A stretch of 64,000 nt of DNA from contig NZ_CP039650.1 in NCBI RefSeq assembly GCF_004923315.1, positions 124,001 through 188,000 on the forward strand, written 5' to 3'. Below the pieces are notes generated by a model, which saw only the letters and a program-made list of their open reading frames with translations, was not told where the DNA came from and did not search any database. Source of the DNA: Azospirillum sp. TSA2s (lineage in GTDB: Bacteria > Pseudomonadota > Alphaproteobacteria > Azospirillales > Azospirillaceae). A program made the translations under genes and the position numbers. Below are positions 51,889-60,579 of this stretch, one piece after another. Within the stretch, counting starts at the first letter, position 1. Every line of letters starts with the position of its first letter.

Positions 51889-54678
51889 TTGCCGGGCAGC
51901 AACGTCGTCATCGTCGAATCGCCGGCCAAGGCGAAGACCATCAACAAGTATCTGGGCGACGACTATACCGTCATCGCCAGCTTCGGCCATGTCCGCGACC
52001 TTCCGGCGCGGGACGGTTCGGTGCGCCCGGATGAAGACTTCGCGATGGAATGGGAGCTGGGCGACCGCTCCAAACGCCACATCGACGAGATCGCCAAGGC
52101 GGTGAAGTCGGCCAACCGCGTCTATCTCGCAACCGACCCGGATCGCGAGGGAGAGGCCATCGCCTGGCACCTGTCGGAGCTGCTGCGCGAAAAGCACCTG
52201 ACCGACAATCGCGACGTCCAGCGCATCACCTTCAACGAGATCACCAAGAGCGCGGTGCAGGCCGCCATCGCCAACCCGCGCGACGTGTCGCGTGAACTGG
52301 TCGACGCCTATCTGGCGCGCCGGGCGCTGGACTATCTGGTCGGCTTCACCCTGTCGCCGGTGCTGTGGCGCAAGCTGCCCGGCTCCAAGTCGGCCGGCCG
52401 CGTGCAGTCGGTGGCGCTGCGCCTGATCTGTGAGCGCGAGTCGGAGATCGAGGTCTTCAAGCCGCAGGAATACTGGTCGATCGCGGTCGGTTTCACCACG
52501 CCGGCGGGGTCCTCCTTCACCGCGTCGCTGACCCAGCTGGACGGCAAGAAGCTCGACAAGTTCGGCCTGCCCAACCGCGAGGCGGCCGAGGCCGCGGTGG
52601 CGAAGATCCGCCCGCAGGCCTTCGCCGTGTCGCAGGTGGAGCGCAAGCAGAGCCGCCGCAACCCGTCGCCGCCCTTCACCACCTCCACCCTGCAGCAGGA
52701 GGCCTCGCGCAAGCTGGGCTTCGGCGCCACCCGCACCATGCGCACGGCGCAGAAGCTGTATGAGGGCGTCGACATCGGCGGCGAGACGGTCGGCCTCATC
52801 ACCTATATGCGAACCGACGGCGTCAGCCTGTCGCAGGAGGCCATCGACGGCGCCCGTAGCCTGATCGGCTCGCACTATGGCGAGCGATATGTCCCGGCCC
52901 AGCCGCGCGTCTACAAGACCGCCGCCAAGAACGCCCAGGAGGCCCACGAGGCCATCCGTCCGACCGACCTGCACCGCCGCCCCGAATCGGTGTCCGGCTA
53001 TCTGGAAAGTGACGAGCTGCGGCTGTACGAGCTGATCTGGAAGCGCACTCTGGCCAGCCAGATGGAAAGCGCCGTGCTGGATCAGGTGGCGGTGGACATC
53101 GCCAGCCCGTCGAAGGACGTGGTTCTGCGCGCCACCGGCTCCATCGTCGTGTTCGACGGCTTCCTGAAGGTCTATCAGGAGGACCGCGACGACGCGGCCG
53201 AGGACGACCAGCAGGAACGCCGCCTGCCGGCCATGGACCAGGGCGACGCGCTGGCCCGCGGCGACATCGTCCCGGACCAGCATTTCACCCAGCCGCCGCC
53301 GCGCTATTCCGAAGCCAGCCTCGTCAAGAAGCTGGAGGAGTTGGGGATCGGCCGTCCGTCGACCTATGCCTCGATCCTGCAGGTGCTGCAGGACCGCAAT
53401 TACGTCCGGCTGGACAAGCGGCGCTTCATCCCGGAAGACCGCGGCCGGCTGGTGACCGCCTTCCTGGAGAACTTCTTCCACCGCTATGTGGAGTACAACT
53501 TCACAGCGGAGTTGGAGAACCAACTGGACGAGATCTCCGACGGCAAGATCGATTGGAAGACCGTCCTGCGCGACTTCTGGACCGCCTTCGACGTGGCGGT
53601 GAACGGCACCAAGGATCTGACGATCACCCAGGTGCTGACCACGCTCGACAATGAACTCGGCGCCCATTTCTTCCCCGCCGCCACCGAGGACGGCCACGAC
53701 CCGCGCGTCTGCCCGGTCTGCCGCGAGGGGCGGCTGGGGCTGAAGCTGGGCAAGATGGGCGCCTTCATCGGCTGCTCGCGTTATCCGGAGTGCCGCTACA
53801 CCCGGCCGCTGGCCGTCGCCAACGACGAGAACGGCGAGGCGCAGGAAGGTCCGCGCGAGCTGGGCAACGATCCGGAGACCGGTCTGCCGGTGACGGTGCG
53901 CCGCGGCCCCTACGGCGCCTACATCCAACTCGGCCCGGCGCCCACCGCGGCGGTCGCTCCGCCGGAGGAGCCTGCGGCTGAAGAGCCTGCTGCCGACGGC
54001 AAGAAGCCGAAGGCAAAGAAAAAGAAGAAGGACGACACGCCGAAGCCCAAGCGGGTGTCGCTGCCCAAGGGCATGGCTGCGGCGGATGTCGATCTCGACA
54101 CCGCGCTGAAGCTGCTGGCCCTGCCCCGCGTCATCGGCAACCACCCGGAAACCGGCGAGGAAATCAGCGCCGGCATCGGCCGCTTCGGCCCCTATCTGAA
54201 GCATGGCAGCGTCTACAAGTCGCTGACGCCCGATGATGACGTGCTGACCGTCGGCATCAACCGCGCCGTCGACCTGCTGGCTGGCGCCGCCAAGAAGGCG
54301 TCGGCCCCGGCCAAGACGCTGGGCGACCACCCGAAGACCGGCAAGCCGATCACCATGGGCTCCGGCCGCTTCGGTCCCTATGTGAAGCACGCCAGCGTCT
54401 ATGCCTCGATCCCGAAGGGGACCGAGCCGGACAGCGTCACGCTGGAACAGGCGCTGGAGTTGATCGACGCCAAGGTCGCCAAGGACGCCGCCAAGAAGGG
54501 CAAGGCCCCGAAGGAGGCCGAACCGGCCAAGGCCGAGGGCGCGGAGGCTGAGAAGCCCGCCAAGGCGAAAGCCGCGGCGAAGAAGCCCGCCGCCAAGAAG
54601 GCGACCAAGGCCAAGACCGCCAAGGACGCTCCGGCGGAAGCCGCCGCGCCGAAGAGGAAGACCGCCAAGGCATCGTAA
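51889..54678 (+). CDS. topA: DNA topoisomerase I
   Basis: A 929-residue type IA topoisomerase that relaxes negative supercoils. The toprim domain shows NVVIVESPAKAKTINKYLG and TDPDREGEAIAWHLSEL; the catalytic tyrosine is Tyr306 in GLITYMRTDG. One four-Cys zinc ribbon follows (CPVCREGRLGLKLG with CSRYPEC), then three C-terminal repeats of the GRFGPYLKHG type, and a Lys/Ala-rich tail from about 870. The TTG start at 51889, with GAAGGG nine bases upstream, yields the normal MPGSNVVIVES start. It forms a unit with dprA and ends at a perfect terminator. Confidence 0.96.
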   Translation: MPGSNVVIVESPAKAKTINKYLGDDYTVIASFGHVRDLPARDGSVRPDEDFAMEWELGDRSKRHIDEIAKAVKSANRVYLATDPDREGEAIAWHLSELLREKHLTDNRDVQRITFNEITKSAVQAAIANPRDVSRELVDAYLARRALDYLVGFTLSPVLWRKLPGSKSAGRVQSVALRLICERESEIEVFKPQEYWSIAVGFTTPAGSSFTASLTQLDGKKLDKFGLPNREAAEAAVAKIRPQAFAVSQVERKQSRRNPSPPFTTSTLQQEASRKLGFGATRTMRTAQKLYEGVDIGGETVGLITYMRTDGVSLSQEAIDGARSLIGSHYGERYVPAQPRVYKTAAKNAQEAHEAIRPTDLHRRPESVSGYLESDELRLYELIWKRTLASQMESAVLDQVAVDIASPSKDVVLRATGSIVVFDGFLKVYQEDRDDAAEDDQQERRLPAMDQGDALARGDIVPDQHFTQPPPRYSEASLVKKLEELGIGRPSTYASILQVLQDRNYVRLDKRRFIPEDRGRLVTAFLENFFHRYVEYNFTAELENQLDEISDGKIDWKTVLRDFWTAFDVAVNGTKDLTITQVLTTLDNELGAHFFPAATEDGHDPRVCPVCREGRLGLKLGKMGAFIGCSRYPECRYTRPLAVANDENGEAQEGPRELGNDPETGLPVTVRRGPYGAYIQLGPAPTAAVAPPEEPAAEEPAADGKKPKAKKKKKDDTPKPKRVSLPKGMAAADVDLDTALKLLALPRVIGNHPETGEEISAGIGRFGPYLKHGSVYKSLTPDDDVLTVGINRAVDLLAGAAKKASAPAKTLGDHPKTGKPITMGSGRFGPYVKHASVYASIPKGTEPDSVTLEQALELIDAKVAKDAAKKGKAPKEAEPAKAEGAEAEKPAKAKAAAKKPAAKKATKAKTAKDAPAEAAAPKRKTAKAS

Positions 54679-54685
54679 CCGAAGT

Positions 54686-54714
54686 TCCCTCTCCCACCCC
54701 GGGAGAGGGATTTT
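54686..54714 (+). terminator. Intrinsic terminator of topA
   Basis: TCCCTCTCCC (54686-54695) pairs perfectly with GGGAGAGGGA (54701-54710) across ACCCC, followed by TTTT. Confidence 0.9.
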
Positions 54715-54897
54715 CGCAGGTAAATTTCCTACTAAAATAAAAGACATTAAAGCAGTTCAGACAAAATTTTCTGTTGAAATCCCCGTCAGCCTGTCGTCTC
54801 ATTGTCCCTGCCCTGCAGGTTCCCCGTGTCACCCGCAGGCCCGGCGCGTTAAGCTGCCGGCGGTGCGCAACCAAAGGAATACGGGAGGACAACGACC
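54715..54897. other. AT-rich promoter region of the crotonase-metY unit
   Basis: Bases 54716-54780 are exceptionally AT-rich for this DNA (TAAATTTCCTACTAAAATAA and on). They lie about 130 bases before the next gene and may act as a promoter or binding region, but no clear -35/-10 pair stands out. Confidence 0.35.
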
Positions 54898-55716
54898 ATG
54901 AGCGCCGCGGTTTCGACACAGGATTCCCATCCCCCGCAGGATACCCCGCTGGTCCTGCGCGAGGATCGCGATGGGGTCGCCACGCTGACGCTGAACCGGC
55001 CGAAGGCCCGCAACGCCCTGTCGGTGGGGCTGATGGCGGCGTTGCAGGACGCGCTGGACGCCATTGACGAGGATCGTTCCGTGCGCGCCGTGGTGCTGGC
55101 CGGGGCCGGCGGCGCCTTCTGCGCCGGGCATGACCTCAAGGAAATGCGCGCCGCCCCGTCGCGCGAGCTGTACGAGGCACTGTTCACCCAGTGCTCCCGC
55201 CTGATGCTGACGATCAACCGCGTCCGCCAGCCGGTGATCGCCAAGGTGCGCGGCGTGGCGACCGCCGCCGGCTGTCAGTTGGTGGCGACCTGCGACCTTG
55301 CCTATTGCGAGGAGGACGCGCGCTTCGCGACGCCGGGGGTGAACATCGGGCTGTTCTGCTCGACTCCCATGGTGGCGCTGACCCGCGCGGTCGGGCGCAA
55401 GGCGGCAATGGAAATGCTGCTGCTGGGCAACCTGATCGACGCCGATGAGGCGGAGCGCATCGGCCTCGTCAACCGCGCGGTGCCGGCCGACCAGCTGGAC
55501 GAGGTGGTGGACAGCGTCGCCGCCAAGATTGCGTCCAAGTCGCCGCTGACGCTCGCCACCGGCAAGGAGGCGTTCTATCGCCAGATCGACCTGGACGTGG
55601 AAGGCGCCTATGCCTACGCCGCCAAGGTGATGACCGAGAACATGATGGCGCAGGATGCCGCCGAGGGAATCGACGCCTTCCTGGGCAAGCGCACGCCGGT
55701 CTGGTGCGGCCGATGA
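54898..55716 (+). CDS. Enoyl-CoA hydratase-related protein (ECHDC3-like)
   Basis: A 272-residue crotonase-family protein. It contains NRPKARNALSVGLM, GAFCAGHDLKEMRA (oxyanion loop), ATAAGCQLVATCDLAYCEEDARFATPGVNIGLFCSTP in type and KRTPVWCGR at the end. The central sequence resembles the ECHDC3 group, where the hydratase glutamates are not conserved. A GGGAGG site precedes the ATG. Its stop overlaps the start of the CoA-binding gene (ATGA), and metY follows, so the three are one unit, possibly joined by CoA thioester or sulfur metabolism. Confidence 0.87.
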   Translation: MSAAVSTQDSHPPQDTPLVLREDRDGVATLTLNRPKARNALSVGLMAALQDALDAIDEDRSVRAVVLAGAGGAFCAGHDLKEMRAAPSRELYEALFTQCSRLMLTINRVRQPVIAKVRGVATAAGCQLVATCDLAYCEEDARFATPGVNIGLFCSTPMVALTRAVGRKAAMEMLLLGNLIDADEAERIGLVNRAVPADQLDEVVDSVAAKIASKSPLTLATGKEAFYRQIDLDVEGAYAYAAKVMTENMMAQDAAEGIDAFLGKRTPVWCGR

Positions 55717-56249
55717 CCGATCCCAAGCTGAGCGATCTCAAGATCACCGAGCCGGCCGACTACACCGACGCCTTCCTGCGCGGCGTGCTGGAAAACGCGA
55801 AGAGCATCGCCGTGGTGGGGGCCAGCGCCGACCCGGTGAAAGCCAGCTTCTTCGTGATGAAGTACCTGCGCGACAAGGGATATCAGGTCATCCCGGTCAA
55901 CCCGAAGATGGCGGGCCAGACCATTCTCGGCCTGCCGGTCTACGCCAGCCTGAAGGATTTGCCGGAGCCGCCGGACATGGTCGACATCTTCCGCAACTCC
56001 GCCGCCGCCGGTGGGGTGACGGACGAGGCGATCGCCGCCGGGGCCAAGGTGGTGTGGATGCAGTTGGGCGTCCGCAACGACGAGGCAGCGGCACGGGCCC
56101 AGGCGGCCGGCCTGACCGTGGTGATGGACCGCTGCCCGAAGATGGAAATCCAACGGCTCTATGGCGAAATCGGCCGGATCGGGGTCAATTCCAACGTGCT
56201 GGTGACGCGCCGCATGGCGCCGACGAAATCGTTCAAAAAGCTGATCTGA
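55713..56249 (+). CDS. CoA-binding domain protein (YccU family)
   Basis: A 178-residue protein with a Rossmann-like CoA-binding domain: VLENAKSIAVVGASADPVKAS, VIPVNPKMAGQTILGLPVY, VDIFRNSAAA and VWMQLGVRNDEAAARAQAAG. The C-terminal VMDRCPKMEIQRLYG is typical for YccU. It probably binds CoA or a CoA thioester without catalysing a known reaction. It is coupled to the ECHDC3-like gene upstream and lies 21 bases before metY. Confidence 0.88.
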   Translation: MTDPKLSDLKITEPADYTDAFLRGVLENAKSIAVVGASADPVKASFFVMKYLRDKGYQVIPVNPKMAGQTILGLPVYASLKDLPEPPDMVDIFRNSAAAGGVTDEAIAAGAKVVWMQLGVRNDEAAARAQAAGLTVVMDRCPKMEIQRLYGEIGRIGVNSNVLVTRRMAPTKSFKKLI

Positions 56250-56270
56250 AAAATTGGGGGAATCACGCAG

Positions 56271-57566
56271 ATGACTGAGCAGAAGAGCTTCGGCTTCGAG
56301 ACCCGCGCCATCCATGCCGGCGCCGCACCAGACTCGGCGACGGGCGCGCGGCAGACGCCGATCTACCAGACCACCAGCTTCGTCTTCGAGGATGTCGACG
56401 ACGCCGCCTCTCTGTTCAACCTGCAGAAGGTCGGCTTCATCTACTCCCGCCTGACCAACCCGACTGTGGCGGTGCTGGAGGAGCGTCTGGCCAATCTGGA
56501 AGGCGGCGCCGGCGCCACCGCGACCTCGTCCGGCCATGCCGCCCAGCTGCTGGCGCTGTTCCCGCTGATGGCGCCGGGCGACCACATCGTCGCCTCGAAG
56601 AAGCTCTATGGCGGATCGCTGAACCAGCTCGGCATCAGCTTCCCGCGCGCCTTCGGCTGGCAGCCGAGCCTCGTCGACACCGACGACGTGAACAACGTCA
56701 AGGCGGCGCTGACCGAGAAGACCAAGGCCATCTTCGTGGAAAGCCTCGCCAACCCCGGCGGCGTGGTGACCGACATCGAGGCCATCGCCAAGATCGCCGA
56801 CGAGGCCGGCATCCCGCTGATCGTCGACAACACGCTGGCCACCCCCTACCTGATCAACCCGATCCAGTGGGGCGCCACGCTGGTGGTGCATTCCACCACC
56901 AAGTTCCTGTCCGGCAACGGCACCTCGGTCGGCGGCGTGGTGATCGACAGCGGCAAGTTCGACTGGAGCAAGTCCGGCAAGTTCCCGGCGCTGAGCGAGC
57001 CGGACCCCGGCTATCACGGCCTGCGCTTCCACGAGACCTTCGGCCATCTCGCCTTCACCATCCACGGCCATGCCGTCGGCCTGCGCGACCTGGGGCCGAG
57101 CCAGGCGCCGATGAACGCCTTCCTGACGCTGAACGGCATCGAAACCCTGCCGCTGCGCATGCAGCGCCACGCCGACAGCGCGCTGAAGGTGGCGCAGTTC
57201 CTGGAAAGCCATCCGGCGGTCGGCTGGGTCAGCTATGCCGGGCTGGAGTCGTCCAAGTACCGTGATCTCGCGAAGAAGTACCTGCCGCGCGGTGCCGGTG
57301 CGGTTCTGACCTTCGGCGTCAAGGGCGGCTTCGAGGCCGGCGTGAAGGTGGTGGAAAGCGTGGAGCTGTTCAGCCATCTCGCCAACATCGGTGACGCCCG
57401 GTCGCTGATCATCCACCCGTCCTCGACCACCCATCGCCAGCTGTCGGCGGAGGCCCAGGCCTCGGCCGGCGCCGGTCCCGACGTGATCCGCCTCTCGATC
57501 GGGCTGGAAACGCCGGAGGACATCATCGCCGACCTTGATCAGGCACTGAACAAGACGCTGGCCTGA
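56271..57566 (+). CDS. metY: O-acetylhomoserine sulfhydrylase (aminocarboxypropyltransferase)
   Basis: A 431-residue PLP enzyme of the Cys/Met metabolism family, which makes homocysteine from O-acetyl- or O-succinylhomoserine and sulfide. The PLP lysine is Lys211 in VHSTTKFLSGNGTSVGG; other family motifs are YSRLTNPT, ATSSGHAAQ, SLANPGG and IVDNTLATPYLINP. The 430-residue length and the long insertion before RLSIGLETPEDIIADL favour MetY over MetB/MetC. A GGGGGAATCAC stretch precedes the ATG. It ends the three-gene unit. Confidence 0.93.
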   Translation: MTEQKSFGFETRAIHAGAAPDSATGARQTPIYQTTSFVFEDVDDAASLFNLQKVGFIYSRLTNPTVAVLEERLANLEGGAGATATSSGHAAQLLALFPLMAPGDHIVASKKLYGGSLNQLGISFPRAFGWQPSLVDTDDVNNVKAALTEKTKAIFVESLANPGGVVTDIEAIAKIADEAGIPLIVDNTLATPYLINPIQWGATLVVHSTTKFLSGNGTSVGGVVIDSGKFDWSKSGKFPALSEPDPGYHGLRFHETFGHLAFTIHGHAVGLRDLGPSQAPMNAFLTLNGIETLPLRMQRHADSALKVAQFLESHPAVGWVSYAGLESSKYRDLAKKYLPRGAGAVLTFGVKGGFEAGVKVVESVELFSHLANIGDARSLIIHPSSTTHRQLSAEAQASAGAGPDVIRLSIGLETPEDIIADLDQALNKTLA

Positions 57567-57577
57567 CGATCTGGCGG

Positions 57578-57606
57578 GGAGCGCGGCGGTGTGGCCGTCG
57601 CGCTCC
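57578..57606 (+). terminator. Hairpin after metY
   Basis: GGAGCGCGGCGG (57578-57589) pairs with CCGTCGCGCTCC (57595-57606) with one mismatch. No T run follows. Confidence 0.55.
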
Positions 57607-57631
57607 TGACGGCGGACTTGGCTTGTTGAGG

Positions 57632-57644
57632 ATGACATTGTCAT
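57632..57644. promoter_or_regulatory. Candidate operator of the TacA-TacT unit
   Basis: ATGACATTGTCAT is a perfect 6+1+6 palindrome 42 bases before the antitoxin start, where a ribbon-helix-helix antitoxin would be expected to bind for autoregulation. Confidence 0.55.
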
Positions 57645-57685
57645 TACGCTGTGGCAGGCTATCTCCCTAACCGGAGGTGGCCGCC

Positions 57686-57982
57686 ATGCAGCCTGTCGAA
57701 CCGTCAGAAGAGAAGTCCCGACGCGAGACGCTCAACATCCGCATCAGGCCGGAGGAGCGCAGCCTGATCGACCGGGCGGCCCAGGCACAGGGCAAGAACC
57801 GCACCGACTTTATCCTGGAAGCGGCTCGCCACGCCGCCGAGGATGCCCTGCTCGACCGCGCGATTATCGCCGCCGGCCCGGACGCCTATGCCGAGTTCCT
57901 GGCCCGTCTCGACGCACCGCCCAAGCCGAACGAAAGACTGCGCCGGACAATGCGGACAGCCGCCCCCTGGGAGCGCGGATGA
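57686..57982 (+). CDS. DUF1778 (TacA-type) antitoxin
   Basis: A 98-residue ribbon-helix-helix protein. The DNA-binding strand-helix-helix region is SRRETLNIRIRPEERSLIDR through NRTDFILEAA, typical of DUF1778 antitoxins, with a C-terminal tail (AEFLARLDAPPKPNERLRR) that wraps the toxin. GGAGG lies eight bases before ATG 57686, so this start is preferred over 57677. It overlaps the GNAT toxin gene by four bases. Confidence 0.9.
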   Translation: MQPVEPSEEKSRRETLNIRIRPEERSLIDRAAQAQGKNRTDFILEAARHAAEDALLDRAIIAAGPDAYAEFLARLDAPPKPNERLRRTMRTAAPWERG

Positions 57983-58470
57983 CGCTGTCCGCGCCGGAAC
58001 CGCTTGCGCCCCACCACCGCGTCGATCTGTTCGACTCCGGCACGCCGTCGCTGGACACTTGGCTGAGGCGCCGGGCGATGGCAAATCAAGCCAGCGGTGC
58101 GTCGCGGACCTTCGTCGCCTGTGCTGGCGATGAAATTGCCGGCTATTACGCTTTGGCATCAAGCGCGGTGGCGGTCACCGATGCACCGGAACGTTTCCGC
58201 CGCAATATGCCCGACCCAATCCCGGTGGTAGTGCTGGCGCGGCTCGCCGTTTCGCGGACACGGCAGGGGCAGGGGCTCGGCCGGGCGCTGTTCCGTGACG
58301 CCGCCCTGCGGGTCGTGCAGGCGGCCGATCTGATCGGCGTCCGCGGATTGATGGTTCACGCATTGTCGGAAGAGGCGAAGAGCTTTTATCTTCGCCTCGG
58401 CCTCGATCCCTCGCCGATTGACCCGATGATGCTGATGGTCACTCTGGCCGACCTGCGGGACAACCTATAA
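57979..58470 (+). CDS. GNAT-family (TacT-type) toxin
   Basis: A 163-residue acetyltransferase of the kind that acetylates aminoacyl-tRNA and halts translation. The acetyl-CoA loop is RQGQGLGRAL (95-104), and the conserved tyrosine is in SFYLRLGLDPSP (Tyr137). The early VDLFDSGTPSLDTWLRRRA is the TacT-type opening that contacts tRNA. It is coupled to the DUF1778 antitoxin by an ATGA overlap and looks intact. Confidence 0.9.
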   Translation: MTLSAPEPLAPHHRVDLFDSGTPSLDTWLRRRAMANQASGASRTFVACAGDEIAGYYALASSAVAVTDAPERFRRNMPDPIPVVVLARLAVSRTRQGQGLGRALFRDAALRVVQAADLIGVRGLMVHALSEEAKSFYLRLGLDPSPIDPMMLMVTLADLRDNL

Positions 58471-58476
58471 AGCACC

Positions 58477-59712
58477 TCACTCCGCCGCCGGCAACGGCTC
58501 AGCCACCGGTTCGGCCTTGCGGCGGTCGTCGGGCAGCAGCAGGGCGGCGGCGAAGGCCAGGGCAGCCAGCGCCGACAGGGTCAGATAGAGCATGGTGAAC
58601 TCGCCGGTCCGCTCGTAGACCCAGGCGACCAGCTGCACGGCCAGCGGGCCGGCGCCGAAGGACAGGATGTATTTGGCGCCGAAGGCCAGCCCGCGGTGCT
58701 TGTCCGGGGTATAGCGGGCCAGCAGCATGTTCTCCGCCGGGATCTGTGTCTGCGAAGCGATCACCACGAAGGCGGCGGCAGCCACCAGCGGCACGTCGGC
58801 CAGGACGGCGACTGCGGCCATCAGCGGAATCTGGGCCAGCAGGCAGAGCAAATAGACCCGCTTCAGCGAATGGCGGTCGGCCAGCACGCCGCCGACCATC
58901 TGCGGCAGGGCGGAGATCAGGTAGACCGCCGTCACCAGCCCGCCGACGCCCAGCGTGCCGGTGCCGAGCCAGCCGCCCAGCCGCGCCTCGAACAGCTTGG
59001 GCAGCACCACCTGCATGGCGTTGAAGATCAGACCGGCACAGACCATGGTCAGCGACAGCACGAAGAAGGCGCGCACCACGTCGCCGCGCGACGGCTTGGG
59101 CTGCGGCTTCACGTCGGCGTGGCGGTCCTGGACGACGCCGGTCATCATCAGCATGGCCAGAACGACGCCCAGCACAATGCAGAGCGCACCCGGGATGATG
59201 AAGGCCATGCGCCAGTTCAGCCATTGCGTCAGGCTGCCGGCGACCACCGCGGCGGTGGCGACGCCGAAGGTACCGAACAGGCCGAGCCAGCCCATCGCCT
59301 TGCCGCGATTCTCGGCGTTCGCCATCATCCAGGCCATGCCGACGGGGTGGTAGATCGACGCCCCCAGCCCCAGCAGGGCCAGCGACCACATCAGCATCTC
59401 CGGCCCGTCCGACAGTCCGGCCAGAACCGCGCCGCCACCGGTCAACAGATAGAAGACGGCGATCATGCCGGCCGAACTCCAGCGGTCGCCCAGCAAGCCG
59501 GCCAACGGCGCCCCCAGCCCGATCATGAAGGCGCCCAGAGTCCACAGCCGGATCAGCTCGTCATAGGAGAGCTTCCATTCCGTTTCCAGCGCCAGCACGA
59601 TGGTGAGGAACAGCGCCGACACGATGTGCATCAGCGAGTGCCCGACCCAGGCGAACCCGACGGACAGCCGCGCCGAGGTCGGCGACGGCAGGGCGGCGGA
59701 AGGGTGGCTCAT
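58477..59712 (-). CDS. Major facilitator superfamily transporter
   Basis: A 411-residue membrane protein with about twelve hydrophobic segments. The segment between helices 2 and 3 is GLLGDRWSSAG, the family A-motif in altered form, and a second one occurs in the later half (GGVLADRHSLKR). YHPVGMAWMMANAENRGKAMGW resembles the Fsr-like drug and sugar exporter branch. The substrate is unknown. A GGAGACGGTCC stretch precedes the ATG. It converges on the TacT gene with a six-base gap. Confidence 0.85.
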   Translation of the reverse strand: MSHPSAALPSPTSARLSVGFAWVGHSLMHIVSALFLTIVLALETEWKLSYDELIRLWTLGAFMIGLGAPLAGLLGDRWSSAGMIAVFYLLTGGGAVLAGLSDGPEMLMWSLALLGLGASIYHPVGMAWMMANAENRGKAMGWLGLFGTFGVATAAVVAGSLTQWLNWRMAFIIPGALCIVLGVVLAMLMMTGVVQDRHADVKPQPKPSRGDVVRAFFVLSLTMVCAGLIFNAMQVVLPKLFEARLGGWLGTGTLGVGGLVTAVYLISALPQMVGGVLADRHSLKRVYLLCLLAQIPLMAAVAVLADVPLVAAAAFVVIASQTQIPAENMLLARYTPDKHRGLAFGAKYILSFGAGPLAVQLVAWVYERTGEFTMLYLTLSALAALAFAAALLLPDDRRKAEPVAEPLPAAE

Positions 59713-59873
59713 GGACCGTCTCCGACCCCGGACCTGTTCGGACCGGGAAATGTTTCACAGGCAAGCGAAAAGCAAAGCTGGCACGGGATGGTTGAACCGT
59801 CCAATGCGCCTGCCTCATGGCGGGCATGCCGCGTGGAATCGGGTGGCGGCGTTGTCGAGCAACAGGGCTGGAC

Positions 59874-59913
59874 ATGATGTGGCAGACCGCCATATGTGGC
59901 TTTACCACATCAT
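59874..59913. promoter_or_regulatory. Inverted repeat upstream of the TumE/TumA-type pair
   Basis: ATGATGTGG (59874-59882) and CCACATCAT (59905-59913) are perfect nine-base complements, and ATGTGG occurs once more between them at 59894. They end 21 bases before the toxin start, a natural place for antitoxin binding. Confidence 0.5.
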
Positions 59914-59934
59914 CGGGACGGCTTATCTTAGGGC

Positions 59935-60228
59935 ATGAACAAAGCCGTGCTCTTCCTGTCCCGTAAGACCCTCTACGACGACGGAAGCATCATCCAGGTG
60001 CGGGTCTGGTCAGTGGCGGCTCCCGTACCGCCATCGGAGCATGGCTACAAGTACAGTCTGTTTTACGGCTGAGCCGGCGAACGGATCGTCGGGTACGACA
60101 ACGAGAAGGGCAAAGGTGACCACAAGCACATCCAGGGCCGGGAGACGTCGGTTCGATTCGAGACTATGGATCAGTTGATCGACCAGTTTTTCGCCGATGT
60201 CGCGGCGGTCAGGGAGGGAAGGCTATGA
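59935..60228 (+). pseudogene. TumE-type toxin gene interrupted by an in-frame stop
   Basis: The frame from ATG 59935 encodes 45 residues ending KYSLFYG, then TGA at 60070-60072, then continues without shift for 51 more codons (AGERIVGYDNEKGKGDHKHI...) to a stop that overlaps the antitoxin start. The whole matches the TumE (DUF6516) toxin family, in which YG is followed by Arg; a CGA-to-TGA change would explain it. The product is truncated before GYDNEKGKGDH, the most conserved segment, so the toxin should be inactive unless the stop is read through. Confidence 0.82.
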
Positions 60229-60569
60229 CGACGCTTCAGATCCACATCGGGATCGACCTCCAGGCCGGGGCCGCTGCCATCAAGGATGCGCTCCGCCGCC
60301 ATTCAGTTGGGGAGACCGTCCGTGAGCACCGCATCACCTTCGAGTCCTTCGAGGGGATGGCGCGGATCCTGACGCCGAAGCGGCTGGAGATCCTCCGGCA
60401 TCTTCATCGCAATCCCACCGCGAGCATCCGGGCATTGGCCGGCGCGCTGGGCCGCGATTACCGGAATGTCCATCTGGATGTGACCGCATTGGTCGAGGCC
60501 GGACTGATCGACGATCAGGACGGTTTGCGAGTGGATTATGACGATGTCGAGATGAGGATGGCGCTCTGA
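60225..60569 (+). CDS. TumA-type HTH antitoxin (HVO_A0114-like)
   Basis: A 114-residue protein with a C-terminal winged helix-turn-helix: LTPKRLEILRHLHRNPTAS, IRALAGALGRDYRNVHLDVT and LVEAGLIDDQDG. This is the usual partner of TumE-type toxins. Its ATG overlaps the stop of the broken toxin gene (ATGA), with GAGGGAAGG as ribosome site. It is intact, while the toxin is not. It might still act as a repressor. Confidence 0.85.
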   Translation: MTTLQIHIGIDLQAGAAAIKDALRRHSVGETVREHRITFESFEGMARILTPKRLEILRHLHRNPTASIRALAGALGRDYRNVHLDVTALVEAGLIDDQDGLRVDYDDVEMRMAL

Positions 60570-60579
60570 CGGGAAGCGC

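Noticed and set aside
51718..54747. A 1009-codon minus-strand frame opposite topA
   Set aside because: Shadow of topA: repetitive Leu/Arg/Gly/Gln composition, no domain, and the plus-strand protein has all topoisomerase motifs.
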